Source: Paragordius varius
Lineage: Eukaryota; Nematomorpha
NCBI GenBank assembly: GCA_964247055.1
Contig: OZ176050.1
Coordinates: forward strand, 11,656,001 to 11,720,000
Direction: 5' to 3'
Length of the DNA stretch: 64,000 bases
The stretch's first letter is position 1; each line of letters begins with the position of its first letter. This document shows, one piece after another, positions 24,551 to 39,000 of this stretch. A model generated the notes under the pieces. The model had not been told where the DNA came from. It did not search any database and worked only from the letters and a program-made list of their open reading frames with translations. A program made the translations under genes and the position numbers.

Positions 24551-25787
24551 CACAGTGCGCACAAAAAAATAAATGAACATGAGTTTTATATAGAATAATA
24601 AGAAATCATATGGAAAATGCGACCCCAAAATTTAGGGCAAAAATGCGCCCCAAAATGAAAATCTTCCATTTTTTCATTTTGACTAGAAATAGATTTTTGT
24701 CCATAATTTTAAAGTTATTAAGCAAACTCGACAAAACTTTTATATACTATATAAAAACTAATATATTCTTAATAAGAAAATACATAAAATTATTTTAAAG
24801 CTAGAAATTCGTAAATTTTATGACATTGTCGAAATATGTTAAAAAAAATTATTTGTAAAAACTCCATATTGGTATTATTATTTAAGTTTATGACTTATAT
24901 TAAACATACCAAAGAGTTGGTATGTCTAATAAAGGCTATATATCTTTTTAAGTCCATCAAAAAATTTGTATTTTTGGAATATTTTTGTTATTTTTTATTT
25001 TCCTCACATGCTTCTCGTTGATTAATAACAAAATAAAGCCGCAATTTTCAAACAAATATAGTGTATAGCAGGTAAATATTTGATTAGCAAATAAAGCTAT
25101 TTATAAATCCTATGCTGCTTTCTGCATATCAAAAGGTCTTTAATTAAATTTATTGTCTATAGATTAAATAGTATATAAACATTTATCCAAAGTAAAGTAA
25201 TGAGAATTTCATAATTTTGGAGTTTTGCTGGTTTTTTCTGTATTCGCATTTGAAAATTACGTCTTTATGTTGTTATGAAAATGAGAAGCATATGAAGAAA
25301 ATAAAATAAAAATAACGAAAATATTCCAAAAAATACAAGCTTTTGATGGACTTAAAAAGATACATAGCCTTTGTTAGACATACCTATCTTTGGTGTGTTT
25401 AATATAAGTTATAAACTTAATAATAATAACATAGAGTTTTTACAAAAAAAATTTTAACATACATCAACATTGTCAAAAAATTTACGAAATCTTTGTGGAA
25501 TTAAAAAAATTATTGATACTTTAAAATAATTTTATGTCGTTTTCTTAAGAATATATTATGTTTTAAATAATATATAAAAGTTTTATCGTGTTCGCTCAAT
25601 AAGTTAAAAAAATATGGACAAAAATCTATATCTAGTCAAAAATAAAAAAATAGAAGATTTCCATTTTGGGGCGCATTTTTGCCCCTAAATTTTTGGGGTC
25701 TCATTTTCCAAGGAATTTCTTATTATTCTAGATAAATCTCATGTTCGTTTATTTTTTTACCCCCCCCCCTTTTTTTGCGCACAGTGT
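24551..25787. mobile_element. 1.24-kb foldback element D with arms of about 500 bp
   Basis: Ends: left CACAGTGCGCAC.AAAAAAT, right on the minus strand CACTGTGCGCAAAAAAA. The arms (24551 to about 25060 and about 25240 to 25787) are imperfect inverted copies. They share AATAAA.GAACATGAG, TAATAAGAAAT, GGGGCGCATTTTTG-type text, AGTCCATCAAAA and GCTTCTC. The spacer is about 180 bp. Both sides carry TAATAA directly next to the ends, which fits a 3-bp TAA or 6-bp duplication, or TA with one mutated end. No transposase is visible; the short frames in the arms mirror each other and are not genes. Confidence 0.85.
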
Positions 25788-27813
25788 AATAACTGACAAA
25801 TTTAAGATTGGCTGATAGAGAGCATTTCACAATCTTCGTGTCTTAAATTATGAAATATGGCTGATATCACGTTTAAAATGATAATTTTTAAAATTTTATA
25901 AAATTCATTTTCTTTAAATATAAAATATTAAATATTAGACTTTTAAATATCCTTTATGGTTTTAAGCTGAGTTGATGAATCCAAAATACTGGAACTAAAC
26001 TTTATTATAATTAATATAAAAATAGAAACACTTGATTAAAGCCAAGTTACAGTAAGAAAAAGTACACATTGCTAATTTGTCATTAATTCTTTCCAGATCG
26101 TATGGGCTAATAGCAGTAAAAAACGGAAAATAACTCTAAGATAATAGTACTGTTTTACTGTATATGCTATCTGGCAATACGATAAACAATTAGTACTGTA
26201 TACTTACTTAAATAGCAATCAATCAGTCTAAATAATCATTATACTGGAACATAATACAGTATGCATTTTAATGGTTGATTATCACAGTATAGTAGGGCCA
26301 TTTGCAACACAGTAGTGTATGGAAAAAACGACAATGTTGAATAAACAATTATTTCCTTTCTTTTTTTCCATACTGTCCTCTGTTTTAAATCGCCCCATAT
26401 AGTGTGAAATAAGCAACCATTAAAAAGCATACTGTAATTTAAATGGAACAATATAATTATATTTGTAAAATTTTTATACCAGACTTAAATTTTTCTACCT
26501 AATATCATAACTAAACTGTTTTACATAAGCTTAAAAGTTTTTTGTAAACTAAATATTCAAGAGCACAAAATAGAATATCACTTTTAAATCCCACATAAGG
26601 GATATGATATTTAGCTATTCGACTTTTATGATTTCGATTATGCATTTACGTTATAAAACAATTAAAATATTGTGATAACTTAGGGTTTATATTTTATATC
26701 GATTTGTGTCAACACTGGCACGTTATTGATTTCTTTCTCGATTCTGAACTTTAATTTAGACATCTATAAAAATACAACCCTTTTACAATGCCTATAGAAA
26801 ATATATCATAATTTAATAACATTTTACCCTGGGACACAAAACCACCCAAAGTAATCGTCTATAAAATAAGAATGTAAACGATTTTTATATCACCATGCCT
26901 ATATTTAACAACTGAAAACCATTATTATTTTTATTATAAAAATTGAAAATGTTATTTTTTTATAAAACCACAGCCAAAAAATAAATATTTTAATTTTTTG
27001 GACATTTTACGATAATATCAACATATGCGTATATATCATTCATCCAAATGCATGCTTTATACTCACCTGGATTTACAGGTAATCAATATTTAAATTAAAT
27101 AAAATAGTTGTTTCTTATATATATCTTAGCACTTTTTAGACTTTTCTTCTAAAAAAGAATAAATTTCATTTTAATTTTAATTAAATAATTGTGGTTAGAT
27201 ATTTACACATCTCTATTTTTAAATATTTGTACCAATATTGTATGTAGATCATTTTATATTAAATAAATTAAAAATATTTCAAATGCCTTCCAACCACTTC
27301 TAAAATGACCTAAAATACTTTTCACAAATTTGTTGTAGCCACATAAGCGCATTAACATTTCTATATATTCGTTTTTTTAAACTGTTTTTTTGTTTTTATA
27401 TAATATTTTTTTCGAATAGAGCATTATAAAAAATATATTGTTTTCTATTGTTGAAATCATTTTTACCTGTGCTAAGTTACCTATTTGACTTTGGCCATTT
27501 TTCGATTGTATTATATTTTAGAAAATATTATTTAGTGTCATTTTAATATATATTGCATAACTTTTTTAAAATAAATTATCCCTAAAATATACATTATATA
27601 TATATTTTTCAAAATTGCATTATGACAGGGGATTTCAAAAAAATAGTCAGGTAAATAAATTTTATCATAGGAATATCATTATATATAATGGAAAATTTTG
27701 AGGTTATACCAATTAACTTGTTACCATTTATGATTTATATTATTTTATGATAGTTTTTTTGATTCAGAAAGATCGTCTCTGTTTCTAACAATATATTTAA
27801 ACATTAAATTGTT

Positions 27814-27853
<40 letters not shown>

Positions 27854-28641
27854 TATTTATTATTGATTTCAAAACAATATCTTTCTGTTCTTTCCTTTTC
27901 AAAAAATTTAAACAGTCAAATAAGTGATTTAAAGTTATAAATATAATTTTTTTATGCATGCTAGACAATCTTTCTATTTCATCAATCGGCAACTTTCGGT
28001 TTTTGCTTCTTTTCATATTATTTACCCGTTAATATGCTAAACATTGACAGAATATTCCCACTTATTTAAATTATTTTAATTGAATATGTCTGTTTTTAAG
28101 ACCGCATCTTATGTTTGTATTTTCCAATAAGAAAATTTTTTTGAACAAGTAGTATTTTGTTAATTAATATTATATCATCCCTTTTAAATAAGTTGTTATG
28201 AAACCATTTTTTTCATGATTTTTGTGTATATTTTGCATTGGGTTTTATTGCAAAATATTTAAATTAACATATTATATGGCCAATATTCACATATTTAATT
28301 CATCGACGGACATTCCACTCTATATACATTTCATTAATAATGTACTGCTTACCTTTAATTTTGTTATTTTTATAGATTTTGTACATTCAGTATGGTACAT
28401 ACGCATATGAAAATCATTTAGCCATATTTATGTCTCCATCGAATTCCTCGTTATAATTTTCACCTTATTATCCATATTTTTGGGAATTTTTTACTGACTA
28501 CCAAGAATTGACGACGGAAACATTTATATATTAATTAACTCTAAAATTACTTCCTTATGAACGTATGTATAGCATATTGAACTCAATACCGCTTCTCTCC
28601 CTATCTAAAATAACATAAATTCATAAAGCACCACGCAAAAT
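25788..28641. other. Intergenic upstream of myosin VII
   Basis: AT-rich with one family-A TIR element (26257-26434) and a TA microsatellite near 27817-27849. No exon-like frame. The right part presumably contains the myosin VII promoter, but I see no named element. Confidence 0.4.
26257..26434. mobile_element. Short TIR element (MITE), family A copy 2, with TA target duplication
   Basis: 178 bp. The left end starts CAGTATGCATTTTAATGGTT and the right end, on the minus strand, CAGTATGCTTTTTAATGGTT. The arms extend about 75 bp (GTTG.TTAT, ACTATA, CAGTATGG). TA flanks both ends (26255-26256 and 26435-26436). It shares its arms and centre (CACAGTAGTGTATGGAAAAA) with copy 1 at 2436-2593, so the two are dispersed members of one non-autonomous Tc1/mariner-like family. 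Confidence 0.9.
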
Positions 28642-31600
28642 ATGGTTATTTTATCTAGGGTACGTTAATATATTTGATATTTTTAAAATTTTATATATCA
28701 CTTTATGACCTTTTAGATTAGGTTTATCCTTTAAAACCATTTAATTAAAAATGTGCTTTTAGCAGCCTTTTAGGCGCATGATACAAAAAATATAAAATTG
28801 CAAAAAAAATTCTTATAAGGCAAATAAATGTATATTATGGTTAAGTAATATAAATAATTTAACTAAAGGTGTTAAAATTACGATTTACCTGAAAATTTTG
28901 CATATTCATTGATTTTATTAGCTATTCGTTTTTATGTTTTGAGGCTGCCTATAGAAGTTAATTACTGTAAACCAAAGTTTTTTTTATCTATTACAGGAGA
29001 AGAGGGTTTGATAAAAAAATTTTAACCAAAACAACTTTTAAAACAGTAGTTTGTTTACTACATTATTGAAAAAGTCCTTAAGTGTTATATAGTTATCAAA
29101 AGATAAGCAATAGCTTTTCTAACCCCAGTTATATCATGTAATTTTACCAATCTTTACGTCTATTTAAAATGTGTAAAATTTTTACAACTATACATTATGT
29201 TTACAAGCTAAAATTTAATTGTATTCGTGAAGGCCTAAGGAATTTGTCATTATAATATAAATATTGTTTGTACTTTGTCCCACATATTTAGGTCATCCAT
29301 ATTTTTCTTGCTATAATCTAAAACGGACACCGTAATTTAAATTTAAATACATATGCAATAAGTTTATCCAATCTTTTTATCAAATAATCTCCAAACTTTT
29401 TTGAAAGTAATAATTAGAGTTTTTTAAATTTTTACTTAACTTTTCACTCGAATTAAATATAAGAAAGAGGCTAGTCACTTTCTTTCATAAATTTCATGAT
29501 TTATTAATATTTTTACGAAATCAGGGTGAATACATCTGGATAATACCGGATGATCGTTCAAGCCATAGCAGTGAATACAGCGTTCCCATGGGAGCCCGGG
29601 TTAAAATGGTTGAAGGCTCCAAAATACTAGTTCAAGATGATGAAGATAGGGTATGACAAAAAGAGAAAAGAAAATTAATTTTTTTCTAGTTTTATAGTGT
29701 ACCACTTTAAATTAAAATAATTCTATAAATCCACTCAAAAATATGTCCAAAAACTGTTTTTAACCCTAAATTTTCACGATTTCAACATAAAAGTTAAATG
29801 TTTAAGAATTCTTGCTGTCTACTTATTTTATTTAAAATTATTTTGGATAGGAATATTATATTGGGACAAATAGTCGTATACGAGTTATGCATTCCACTTC
29901 GGTTGAAGGCGTCGAAGATATGATAAGTTTGGGGGATCTGCATGAGGCTGGAATCCTGAGAAATTTGCTCATACGCTATAAACATGGATTTATTTATGTA
30001 TGGTTTTTACGATCTATTTAAATACATACGTTTTAAAATTTGTGTTTAGGTCTTAGGGATAATTGACACCTCACTATTTAATTAATTTTTTTCAATTTTA
30101 AGCTGTAGTTTTGATTTTAAATTATCTAATTTTTGAATTTTCTAGAGAAAAGTAACATTAAATATTTTTTATAGTTAAGCGTATGTTGTTTAACGTCCAT
30201 TTATTCACATTGGTTAAAATAATTTTGGTAATTCAAAAAAATTGGAATTAAAATCAAAGTGTTATTTTTATTAATACACTTAAAGTCAAAAACTTAACTT
30301 GCTAACCGCATCCTAAAGGCAAATTTTGTTTTAATTTTTTATGTTAAATATCCATATATCAATCATTTTATCTTTTATGATAGAGTTATACGGGCTCTAT
30401 TCTCGTTGCCGTTAACCCTTATCAAGTTTTGCCTCTTTACACACCCGAACATGTTAAATTATATCGCCAAAGAAAAATTGGCGAATTACCTCCCCACATA
30501 TTTGCCATAGCTGATAACTCATATTCTAGTTTATTCCGTATCGGAAATCAATGCATTATAATTAGGTCACTTTTTGTAAAATCTTAAATTGCTTGAAGTT
30601 TTAAAAAATCCAATAAAATCTTTTTAAATATTTGTGTTATTTTGACAAGAAATTTAACCTTTTTACCTTTTTTAGCGGTGAAAGTGGAGCGGGTAAAACG
30701 GAAAGTACTAAGATTGTTTTACAATTTTTGGCGGCAATCAGTGGTCAACATTCATGGATTGAACAACAGATCTTGGAATCTAACCCGATTCTTGAAGGTT
30801 TTCATGATTACATGCAATAGTTGCAAATAATTATTGCATAATATTTTTGGTTATCCTAACTATAGATATTTTTATGATTTTTTCATTTATTAGTCATAAT
30901 CCTCGTTATAAGTATGAATGACATTTCAATCAATAAGTGTTTATATATTTAATATTTTTGCATATATAGCTTTTGGAAACGCTAAAACTATCCGCAACGA
31001 TAACTCTAGTCGATTTGGCAAATACATTGATATCCAATTTAATCGTTCGGGTAGCATTGAAGGAGCCAAAATTGAACAATATTTGTTGGAAAAATCGCGA
31101 ATCGTCCATCAAGTAATTTTTATAATTTTATTATATTGGAAGAAATGTTCTAATTTATAAATTATTTTAAATCAATTTGTAAATTTCGATAAATATTATT
31201 AATTTTTTTGGAAAAAGTTATCTAATTATAGTTTAGATTTTTGACAATCAATATATATTCAAGACTATCTTTTAGGTCTTAAAACAATATTTTCTTTATT
31301 TTTTAGGCTCAAGACGAACGGAATTACCATGTCTTTTATTGTATGCTAGCAGGAATGTCAGAAGATGAAAGACGTAAGCTCTATCTAACCAAAGCTGGAG
31401 ATTACTTTTATTTAACACAGGTCATTAAATTAAAAATATAATTATAATAATATCGTTTTAAATATTTAAATAGGAATATATCTAAGATTATCCAGAATAG
31501 TTTTGCAAATTATTTTATATATTTAATTATTTTATTTTATAGGGTGGTGGTTCATTAGTATGTGAAGGTCGATCAGATTCAGTCGAATATTTTAACATAA

Positions 31601-34600
31601 TTTCTGCCATGAAAGTCCTTTTGTTTAAGGAGGAAGAAATCTATGATATATTTCAATTACTTGCAATCATTCTCCATTTCGGCAATCTCAACTACAAAGG
31701 TTTTTTTTCATAATATTTTATAAATTTATTTTATATATTTGATTTTATTTATCATAAATTATTTATTTATAGGAACAACCATAAAAAATTTGGATGCCAG
31801 TGAAATCGCTAACCCAAATACCCTTGACCCCTTATCAAAATTATTAATGGTTATAATTTGAATAATTTGAATTCTCGTAAAATTTATTAAATTGAACTAT
31901 ATCCAAAATTTTCGAGACATGGTAGTAATATTTTAATGGAATATTAAAAACAAAAGAAAATAATAATGATAAAATATAATTAAAACAAAATTTGAAAATA
32001 AATAATCATAAATTATGATAAAAAAAAATGTAAAGTGTGATGTCCATGTGGTTCTTTTTTGTTTTTTTCTTGGAGTGACAAATATTTTAAATAATCTGTA
32101 CCCCTTAAGAAGTCTTTAGTGACCATGTTCATTTTTATATCTCCTCTCTTCTGTTGATAAGGTGGACACTATTTGAATGGATGAAACCATAAATATTTAA
32201 CTCATGTAATTAATTTTAAAAATTAGTATGTTTGATTTTTTTGCGCCTTATAAAACATAGATTATTTAATTTGGGAAACATTATCTGTTTTAACACTAAT
32301 AATCTTTGTAGCTTATTTTTTTCGAGCTAAATATGCATTAAGATCATGGCTAAATATTACATATATTTATGCCAAATTTGTTGCAAACATCAGTAAAACC
32401 AATATTATATTTATCAATAAATTTTCGTTAAATTAAACAAAAACATTTAATGACACTACTATTAAGGTAAAACCCAATGAATTAAATCGTGCCTTAACTA
32501 CCCGTACATTAATTACGGGAGGTGAAACTCTGGTAGCCACTCTCAGTGCAGATAAATCGATGGATGTTAGAGACGCGTTTTGCAAGGGTGTATATGGGCG
32601 ATTATTCGTGTACATTGTTGAAAAGATCAATGAAGCCATCAAAGCACCTCATGAAACGATCAATGGTCATATCTTACACGGTAGCCCTAAAAATGGGGGC
32701 CAATACGAATTTAAAAAGTATTTTTAAACTAAAAATGTATGCAGCAGAATTTAAATATTTTTAAGTGTTGAAAAAAAAAGCCTGAACTTTAATTATATTA
32801 AAATTTTATGGTAAACATCAATCACAGATCAAAGAAATTATATAAGGATTTTTTCCGTTTCGTATAAGCAAAATTAAAACCTTTCAGAAATGTAACTTTT
32901 AATATGTTATTAAAGTGTTTGGTCAACTTGCTTCTTTGTTTAATTTAAAAATCAGTTATGTCCTATTTTTTGACTTTTATACCACTTGATACTATCTATT
33001 TTAGTAGAGATTTTTAAAAATCAAATATATATATTCTTGTTTTAGTAATCATGTCAATGGACATTCCAATTCAAATATTATAAATGGGCATCAACACACA
33101 AATGCTATAACGGTAAATCATGGCGATGGATTGGCCCATTTAGGCGTTTTAGATATCTTTGGGTTCGAAAATTTCGAATTTAACAGGTTCTAATACATGT
33201 TAATCTGTATATTTAAGTTTTAAAATATTTTAGTATTTTGTAATTTTTTGTTTTGCTTTATAATCTAAAATTTACAAAATAGCTTCGAACAATTTTGCAT
33301 CAATTATGCCAATGAGAACTTGCAACAATTCTTCATACGTCACATCTTTAAATTAGAACAGGTAACTTTTTTTTTGTTTTCTATCAAATAACAAATTTTT
33401 TAATAATATAATTTTAGTAAACACAAAAATTTGTAATATTTTACTAATTATATATTTTCATACAATACCTTCATCAAAATTTTGTGCGCCATTATAGGAG
33501 GAATATAATCACGAGGGTATAGATTGGCAACACATAGATTTCATAGATAATCAAGAGACTTTGGACTTGATTGCGGGTCGACCGCTCCATATTGTAGCGT
33601 TGATTGATGAGGAAAGTCGATTTCCAAAAGGCACGGACCTTACATTACTGGATAAATTGAATCATACCCATAGGAAACATGCTTCATATCTAGAACCTAA
33701 AAGTGGAAACGCTAAATATTTTGGCATAAACCATTTTGCCGGTCAAGTCTTGTATGATATTCAAGGTAGATATAATATACATACGTGAATTATCATATCT
33801 ATGGTTGCTATAATCTTAATTTTTAATGTTTTACATGTCTTTAAATCATAAAGTTCAGACTCATTTATATAGTTAAACTATTATCAAAATATGGTTGCTT
33901 ATTAGCATGTTTTATTGTCAAACATCATATTAGAGTTTTTATACATTATGTTATATAACAGAGCTTATTCAAATTTTAATATGGAGTCTATAGTTTATGC
34001 ATAGTAACAGAAGCTTATTACATATTTACACTTTATATGCGTATAGGTTTTATTGAAAAAAATCGAGATACCTTTAGTGCGGATCTATTAAGTCTAATCT
34101 ACAGTACAAACAATCGATTTCTCCACTCTCTATTCCACAAAGAACGGATGATGGTAATATGCTAATTTTTATCCCTTAATTATTTAATCATTCAAAATTG
34201 CAAATATAATTAGGGACCTGAAACACGTAAAAAATCGCCCACGCTCGGTTTGCAGTTTAAAAAATCTTTGGATTGTCTCATGAAAACGCTAGAAACTTGT
34301 CAACCATTTTTTATCCGGTGCATAAAACCTAACGATGCTAAGAGGCCTGGGGTATGTCTTCATTATTATTTAATGTTTTTTCTTCGGTTTATAATAACCT
34401 TAATAATTATTCTACATAAAAACATAATCATAAGGCAATATTTTAAACATGAGCTTAAATATTATTATTATATGTCATGGCTAGATTTTTGATCGGGAAC
34501 TTGTTGTCAAACAATTGCGATATTCGGGGATGATGGAAACTATTCGCATTCGCCGAAATGGTTATCCCATTCGACATGGATTTAATGATTTTTTTGCTCG

Positions 34601-36020
34601 TTACAAACATTTAGTTACAGTTGCTTCCCTTAAACATGCCGGCGTAGCACACATCCTTAAACCCACTAATACTAAACAGCGGTTGGTTATAATTTTTTAT
34701 TTTTCTATTATTTTACCATCCATAACACTAGTCGACAAATTTGGACATTTTTGAGCACCACCATTCAAACTTTTAAATTATGACTAATTTTAGTGTTTTA
34801 AAACCGAATGTGAAAAATTTTTTGATCCCGCCAATCAGAATGAAATATTATAGATTTTTCAATTTTCCAAAAACCAGAGAACATCGAGAGAAAATTCAAT
34901 ATAACTTTATAATAAAATGTTATTATATTATAAATTTAATATCATTTAATAAAGCGTTTTAAACTCTATCTTTTGAATATAAATATGTCATTTAAATAAG
35001 AAAAAAATAGTGCGGACTTAAACGTCAATATTTAGTCTTTTTCTTTCAAGTGAATTTTTAATACGTATAAATAATTTTTTAAAAAATACTAAAAATAACA
35101 TTCTATGGTTTGAACCTTCGGCTTTTAGATAGGCTATATTTTTTTGTTAGTTTTCGTTCTTTCGAGTACTTATTAAGCTTTTTTTCTTGAGCTGGTTCTT
35201 ACAAAAAATCTTTTATTTATACCTAGTGGATATACTTTATTTTTTAAAATTATTGGTTGTTTTGTATTTTTAATTTCAGATGGATGTTGTGTAGCCACTT
35301 TTAGTAGAATTTACTGTTATGGGGTTGGACCATTTGTATTTACCTAATTTATATTCAATTTAATTGTATTTATCTAACTTTATTCTGTAAATTGATTATG
35401 ACATGTCAATTTGCCTGGATTTTGCTTGCAAGTCTCTCTTATCGGACTTTACGATTGCTTATTGTTGTCTTTGCCACATCTGGCATAATTATTGGATCGC
35501 TTGGGGGATATGCAGAGCTTGTGCAGCCGCCCGGATCTATCACACTATACATAAGCCCCTTTTAGATTTTTAATACTTTGGCTCTTAGCTTGTTTAGTAT
35601 CATATTTAATGACTAGAATTTTGTTATTCATGCATGGAATATTACTTGTATCGACTTGTTCGTTTGAATATTTAAACATATGTACATGAGGAATGATTGT
35701 TATTTTTAAATTATATACAAATTTAAAAATTAAATTTCGGAAAAATCCTATTGGTGGCCTCAATTTTCTTTTTTGTTTTGGCCTTTCCATGCCATTAGGT
35801 ATCAAAAAATGCAAAAATAATGGGGTGGTGCAAAACCTTGTTGAGCAGTGTAATTAAACATACCTGTGTATTTGCAATCAATTTTAAACCATAAAATTTT
35901 TTATTTAGGCATCAAGAAGCATTTATGGATGATTACAAAGTGGCTTCACGCATTATTTGTTCCACTGTTTTGGGATCAAAAGCTGATTTCCAAATTGGCC
36001 ATTCAAAGGTGTTTTTGAAA
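28642..36020 (+). other. MYO7: Myosin VII motor domain (exons 1-17)
   Basis: Exons 28642-28659, 29525-29650, 29851-29997, 30384-30565, 30676-30797, 30970-31112, 31307-31420, 31543-31699, 31773-31849, 32467-32717, 33046-33186, 33283-33361, 33498-33765, 34047-34153, 34214-34351, 34485-34681 and 35909-36020. Residues 1 to about 793. The P-loop [10 protein letters not shown] is at about 159, switch [12 protein letters not shown] near 208, and switch [11 protein letters not shown] near 485. Actin-binding text includes [20 protein letters not shown] and the converter side [15 protein letters not shown]. All catalytic residues are present. A family-unusual Asn/His-rich insertion ([14 protein letters not shown]) precedes switch II; it uses a downstream donor at 32718, chosen because it alone keeps phase. 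Confidence 0.95.
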
Positions 36021-39000
36021 GTAAGGTGTTTTATGGTATCTATTTTAAAGGATTAAATACTTAATTCAAAATAGTATTTTTTACATTTAGAGAAATCTTG
36101 CGCATATATTAAATTAAATTTACACATGATATTTTTAGATAATGTTATCGCGCATGTTCTGAATATCAAACTAAAAAAAACTATTTCTATATTAATTAGG
36201 ATTGCCATGACCTGTATCTGGAACAAGCAAGAGAACGAGCTTTAACACAAAAAATAATCTTGATTCAAAAACACGTTAAGGGTTGGTTACAACGACGTCG
36301 TTTCCAACAAATTAAATGTGCCGCTTTCATCATTCAAAAATATTATAGAGGTTTTTGGTTCTTTTTATACTTTTAATTTTTCGAAATTTTATTTTGATAA
36401 ACTGTATACCGTCTAATTTTAATATAAATCTTTTATTATCAAAATAGGATATCTCTATCGGAAAAGGTATCAAGCGATGCGGATGGGTTTTGCACGATTA
36501 CAGGCTTTAATTAAAGCTCGACGTATCTATGAACAATATATGTCAACTAGGCAGTTTATGATATTACTCCAAGCACAATGCAGGTTTTTTATGCATAAAA
36601 TTTTGAATCCACGATACAAAAATTAATAATTTATCAAACTTTCATAAATTATTACATATATGTATAGAGGATATTTGGTTCGCAAGGAGACTCGTAAAAA
36701 ATTAGAAGAAGCCCGTAAAGCAGCCAAGTTACGACAACAAGAAGCCAAAGTTATTAAATATTTTGCAAATAAACAGTGTTTAAAATTTTTGAAAAATGGC
36801 AATCTTTTTTAGCCGGTTAAATTTTTTGCATTATTTATCCGAGGGCCGTCTTATTTAGAGTGGTATCATTTTTAATCAATTTAAAGACACAAAACGTAAT
36901 TATTCTTTATGTATTAACGAAAATTATATTTTGTTAAAAAATAAAGTTTAATTTTTGGCAATCTAAAAGAGGTATTTGTTGGTATGTATGAACTATTTAA
37001 TTCGATAGTCCGTTCTTAGAACCCAAACATTTTTCTTTTAACAATACTTTAGCGATTAAATAAACAATATGACAATGGTACCCGTTTTGACAAGTCAAAT
37101 AAGGGCCAAAATAGGCATGTTAATCAATTTTCGGACAAAAAGCAAAGGACCAACTCAGCCCATCTCAATACCGGATTCGATGAACAAGCCACGATTGAAG
37201 AATTATTCGGAAATTTAGATTCCAATAAAAATTCTGATAACAACGCCCCTAACCAACCTGACGGTGAAAGACTTGTTGAGTCAGAGGGAGGAAATAACAT
37301 AAAGAGCGGAAAATTTGCTGCTATAAAAAACATTTTGGAAGAAAAAAGGAGTCGTGATCCCCAAAGCTTAACTCAATCTGGCGCTTCAACAAATGAACCT
37401 GGCAATATAGTACAACCCGTTTCTAATAAGGCTTTTTCTGATGGGCCGACAGCTTTTAAAGTAATTGCGTAATAAATATGTGTTTGTATTTGAGATTACT
37501 AATGTTTCTTTTGAAAACTTCAATAATATATAATTTTTAGGACTTGGAGGATGGAAGGGACCAAGCTATAAAAGCTTCAAGTACCCAACCGAATACGGCT
37601 TCGGAAAAAACACTTTTATACCAATATATGCAAGAATTGGATGATTTGACCCTAAATATTAATAATAATAATGGCGATAACAAAATTTTAAATAATTATA
37701 ATAAAGATAACACTATACGTAATGATTGGAGTAGCTTAGAAAATTTGGTAGGTGAATTTAAATTTCCAAAATTTGCTACTACGTATTTTCAAGGTAATGT
37801 GGGCCATACATTTTTCCGAGGTGAACTGAGACAGCCTTTGTTGCCCCTCAAAAATCCTGGTAAATGTTTTATATCTATAAATTGCCTATCTAAACTAAGT
37901 TTTAATTAGTTTTTCATCAAAGTTAATTTTGTCTATACTCTGTGTTACTTAATCTTGTTTTTTTTAGTTTCCTATGTTTAAATTTTTTTAAAAATCAACT
38001 TTTCCTTGAATTTTATCCTGTATAAATGTTACCAGAAGGATTCTCTAATCAAAAAATTGTGAGTAGTTTTAATGTGATTTAAATAAAATAGGTGATATTT
38101 TGGCCGCATTGGATGTCTGGGTTATGATACTACGCTTTATGGGTGATATGCCAGAACCGAATTTATCAACAGATCCCAACAACACTTTAGATAAAACTAG
38201 TCATCGAATAAATGATTATTCGAATGGAAAAAATAGTAGGAGATCTTCAGCCATTTATACCGATGATAATATGTCAGTCATGAATAAAATTTACAATACA
38301 CTCTCTAGGACAGCGGTATATAGAATTTGATTTTTTTTAATCTTTTTTATCGATTTTCTTCTTCAAAATATTTTTATGTAAAACGCAAACGAATTTTTGA
38401 TTGAAAGTTGTGGCATAGTTTAACCTTGAAACCTTTTTAAAAACAGATTGATTTTATTTCGAAACTATATATGGATTTGAATTAATTTATCGTCCATATA
38501 TTTGAAAGGATGTCGATTTGAATAAAATATATAAATTGTTTTTAACTAACAAATTTATGCATATATTTTTTATAATTTTAGGGTAAAACGATTGCAGCCG
38601 ATAGAACGTTTGGTTTAGATCCCAAAGATTATCAAGCTATTAGCAATGGTTCACATCATGCGCTCAATAATAGTAAAAATAATTGTAACAAAAAATTCAC
38701 AAATCACAATTATGAAAATTCTATGGTAGAGGATTTGCATTCAAACACTCAAACTGGTATTCATGCACAGACAACCAATAATTTGCGGAAGAAATTGATT
38801 AGTTTAACGCTAAAACGAAAATCTAAAATGGCCCCATTAGGTAGTTATTTATATACTTTACGAAATTCTCTCTCGAATAAATTTTGTTAAATTATAATTT
38901 TCGAATATTTGAATACTTTCACTTCCCTCTTAGGTCTAATAAAATCTGATCGACCAGCGCTTAAACAACCACACCAAAACGGATATCATGATAATTCTCA

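Noticed and set aside
24610-25021. Two plus-strand frames of about 60 codons
   Set aside because: They lie within the arm of foldback element D, are mirrored by the other arm, and have no protein-like features.
35270-35560. GC-richer block in the myosin VII intron read as a solo LTR
   Set aside because: It lies inside the TIR-bounded element E and has no clear matching ends or target duplication of its own.
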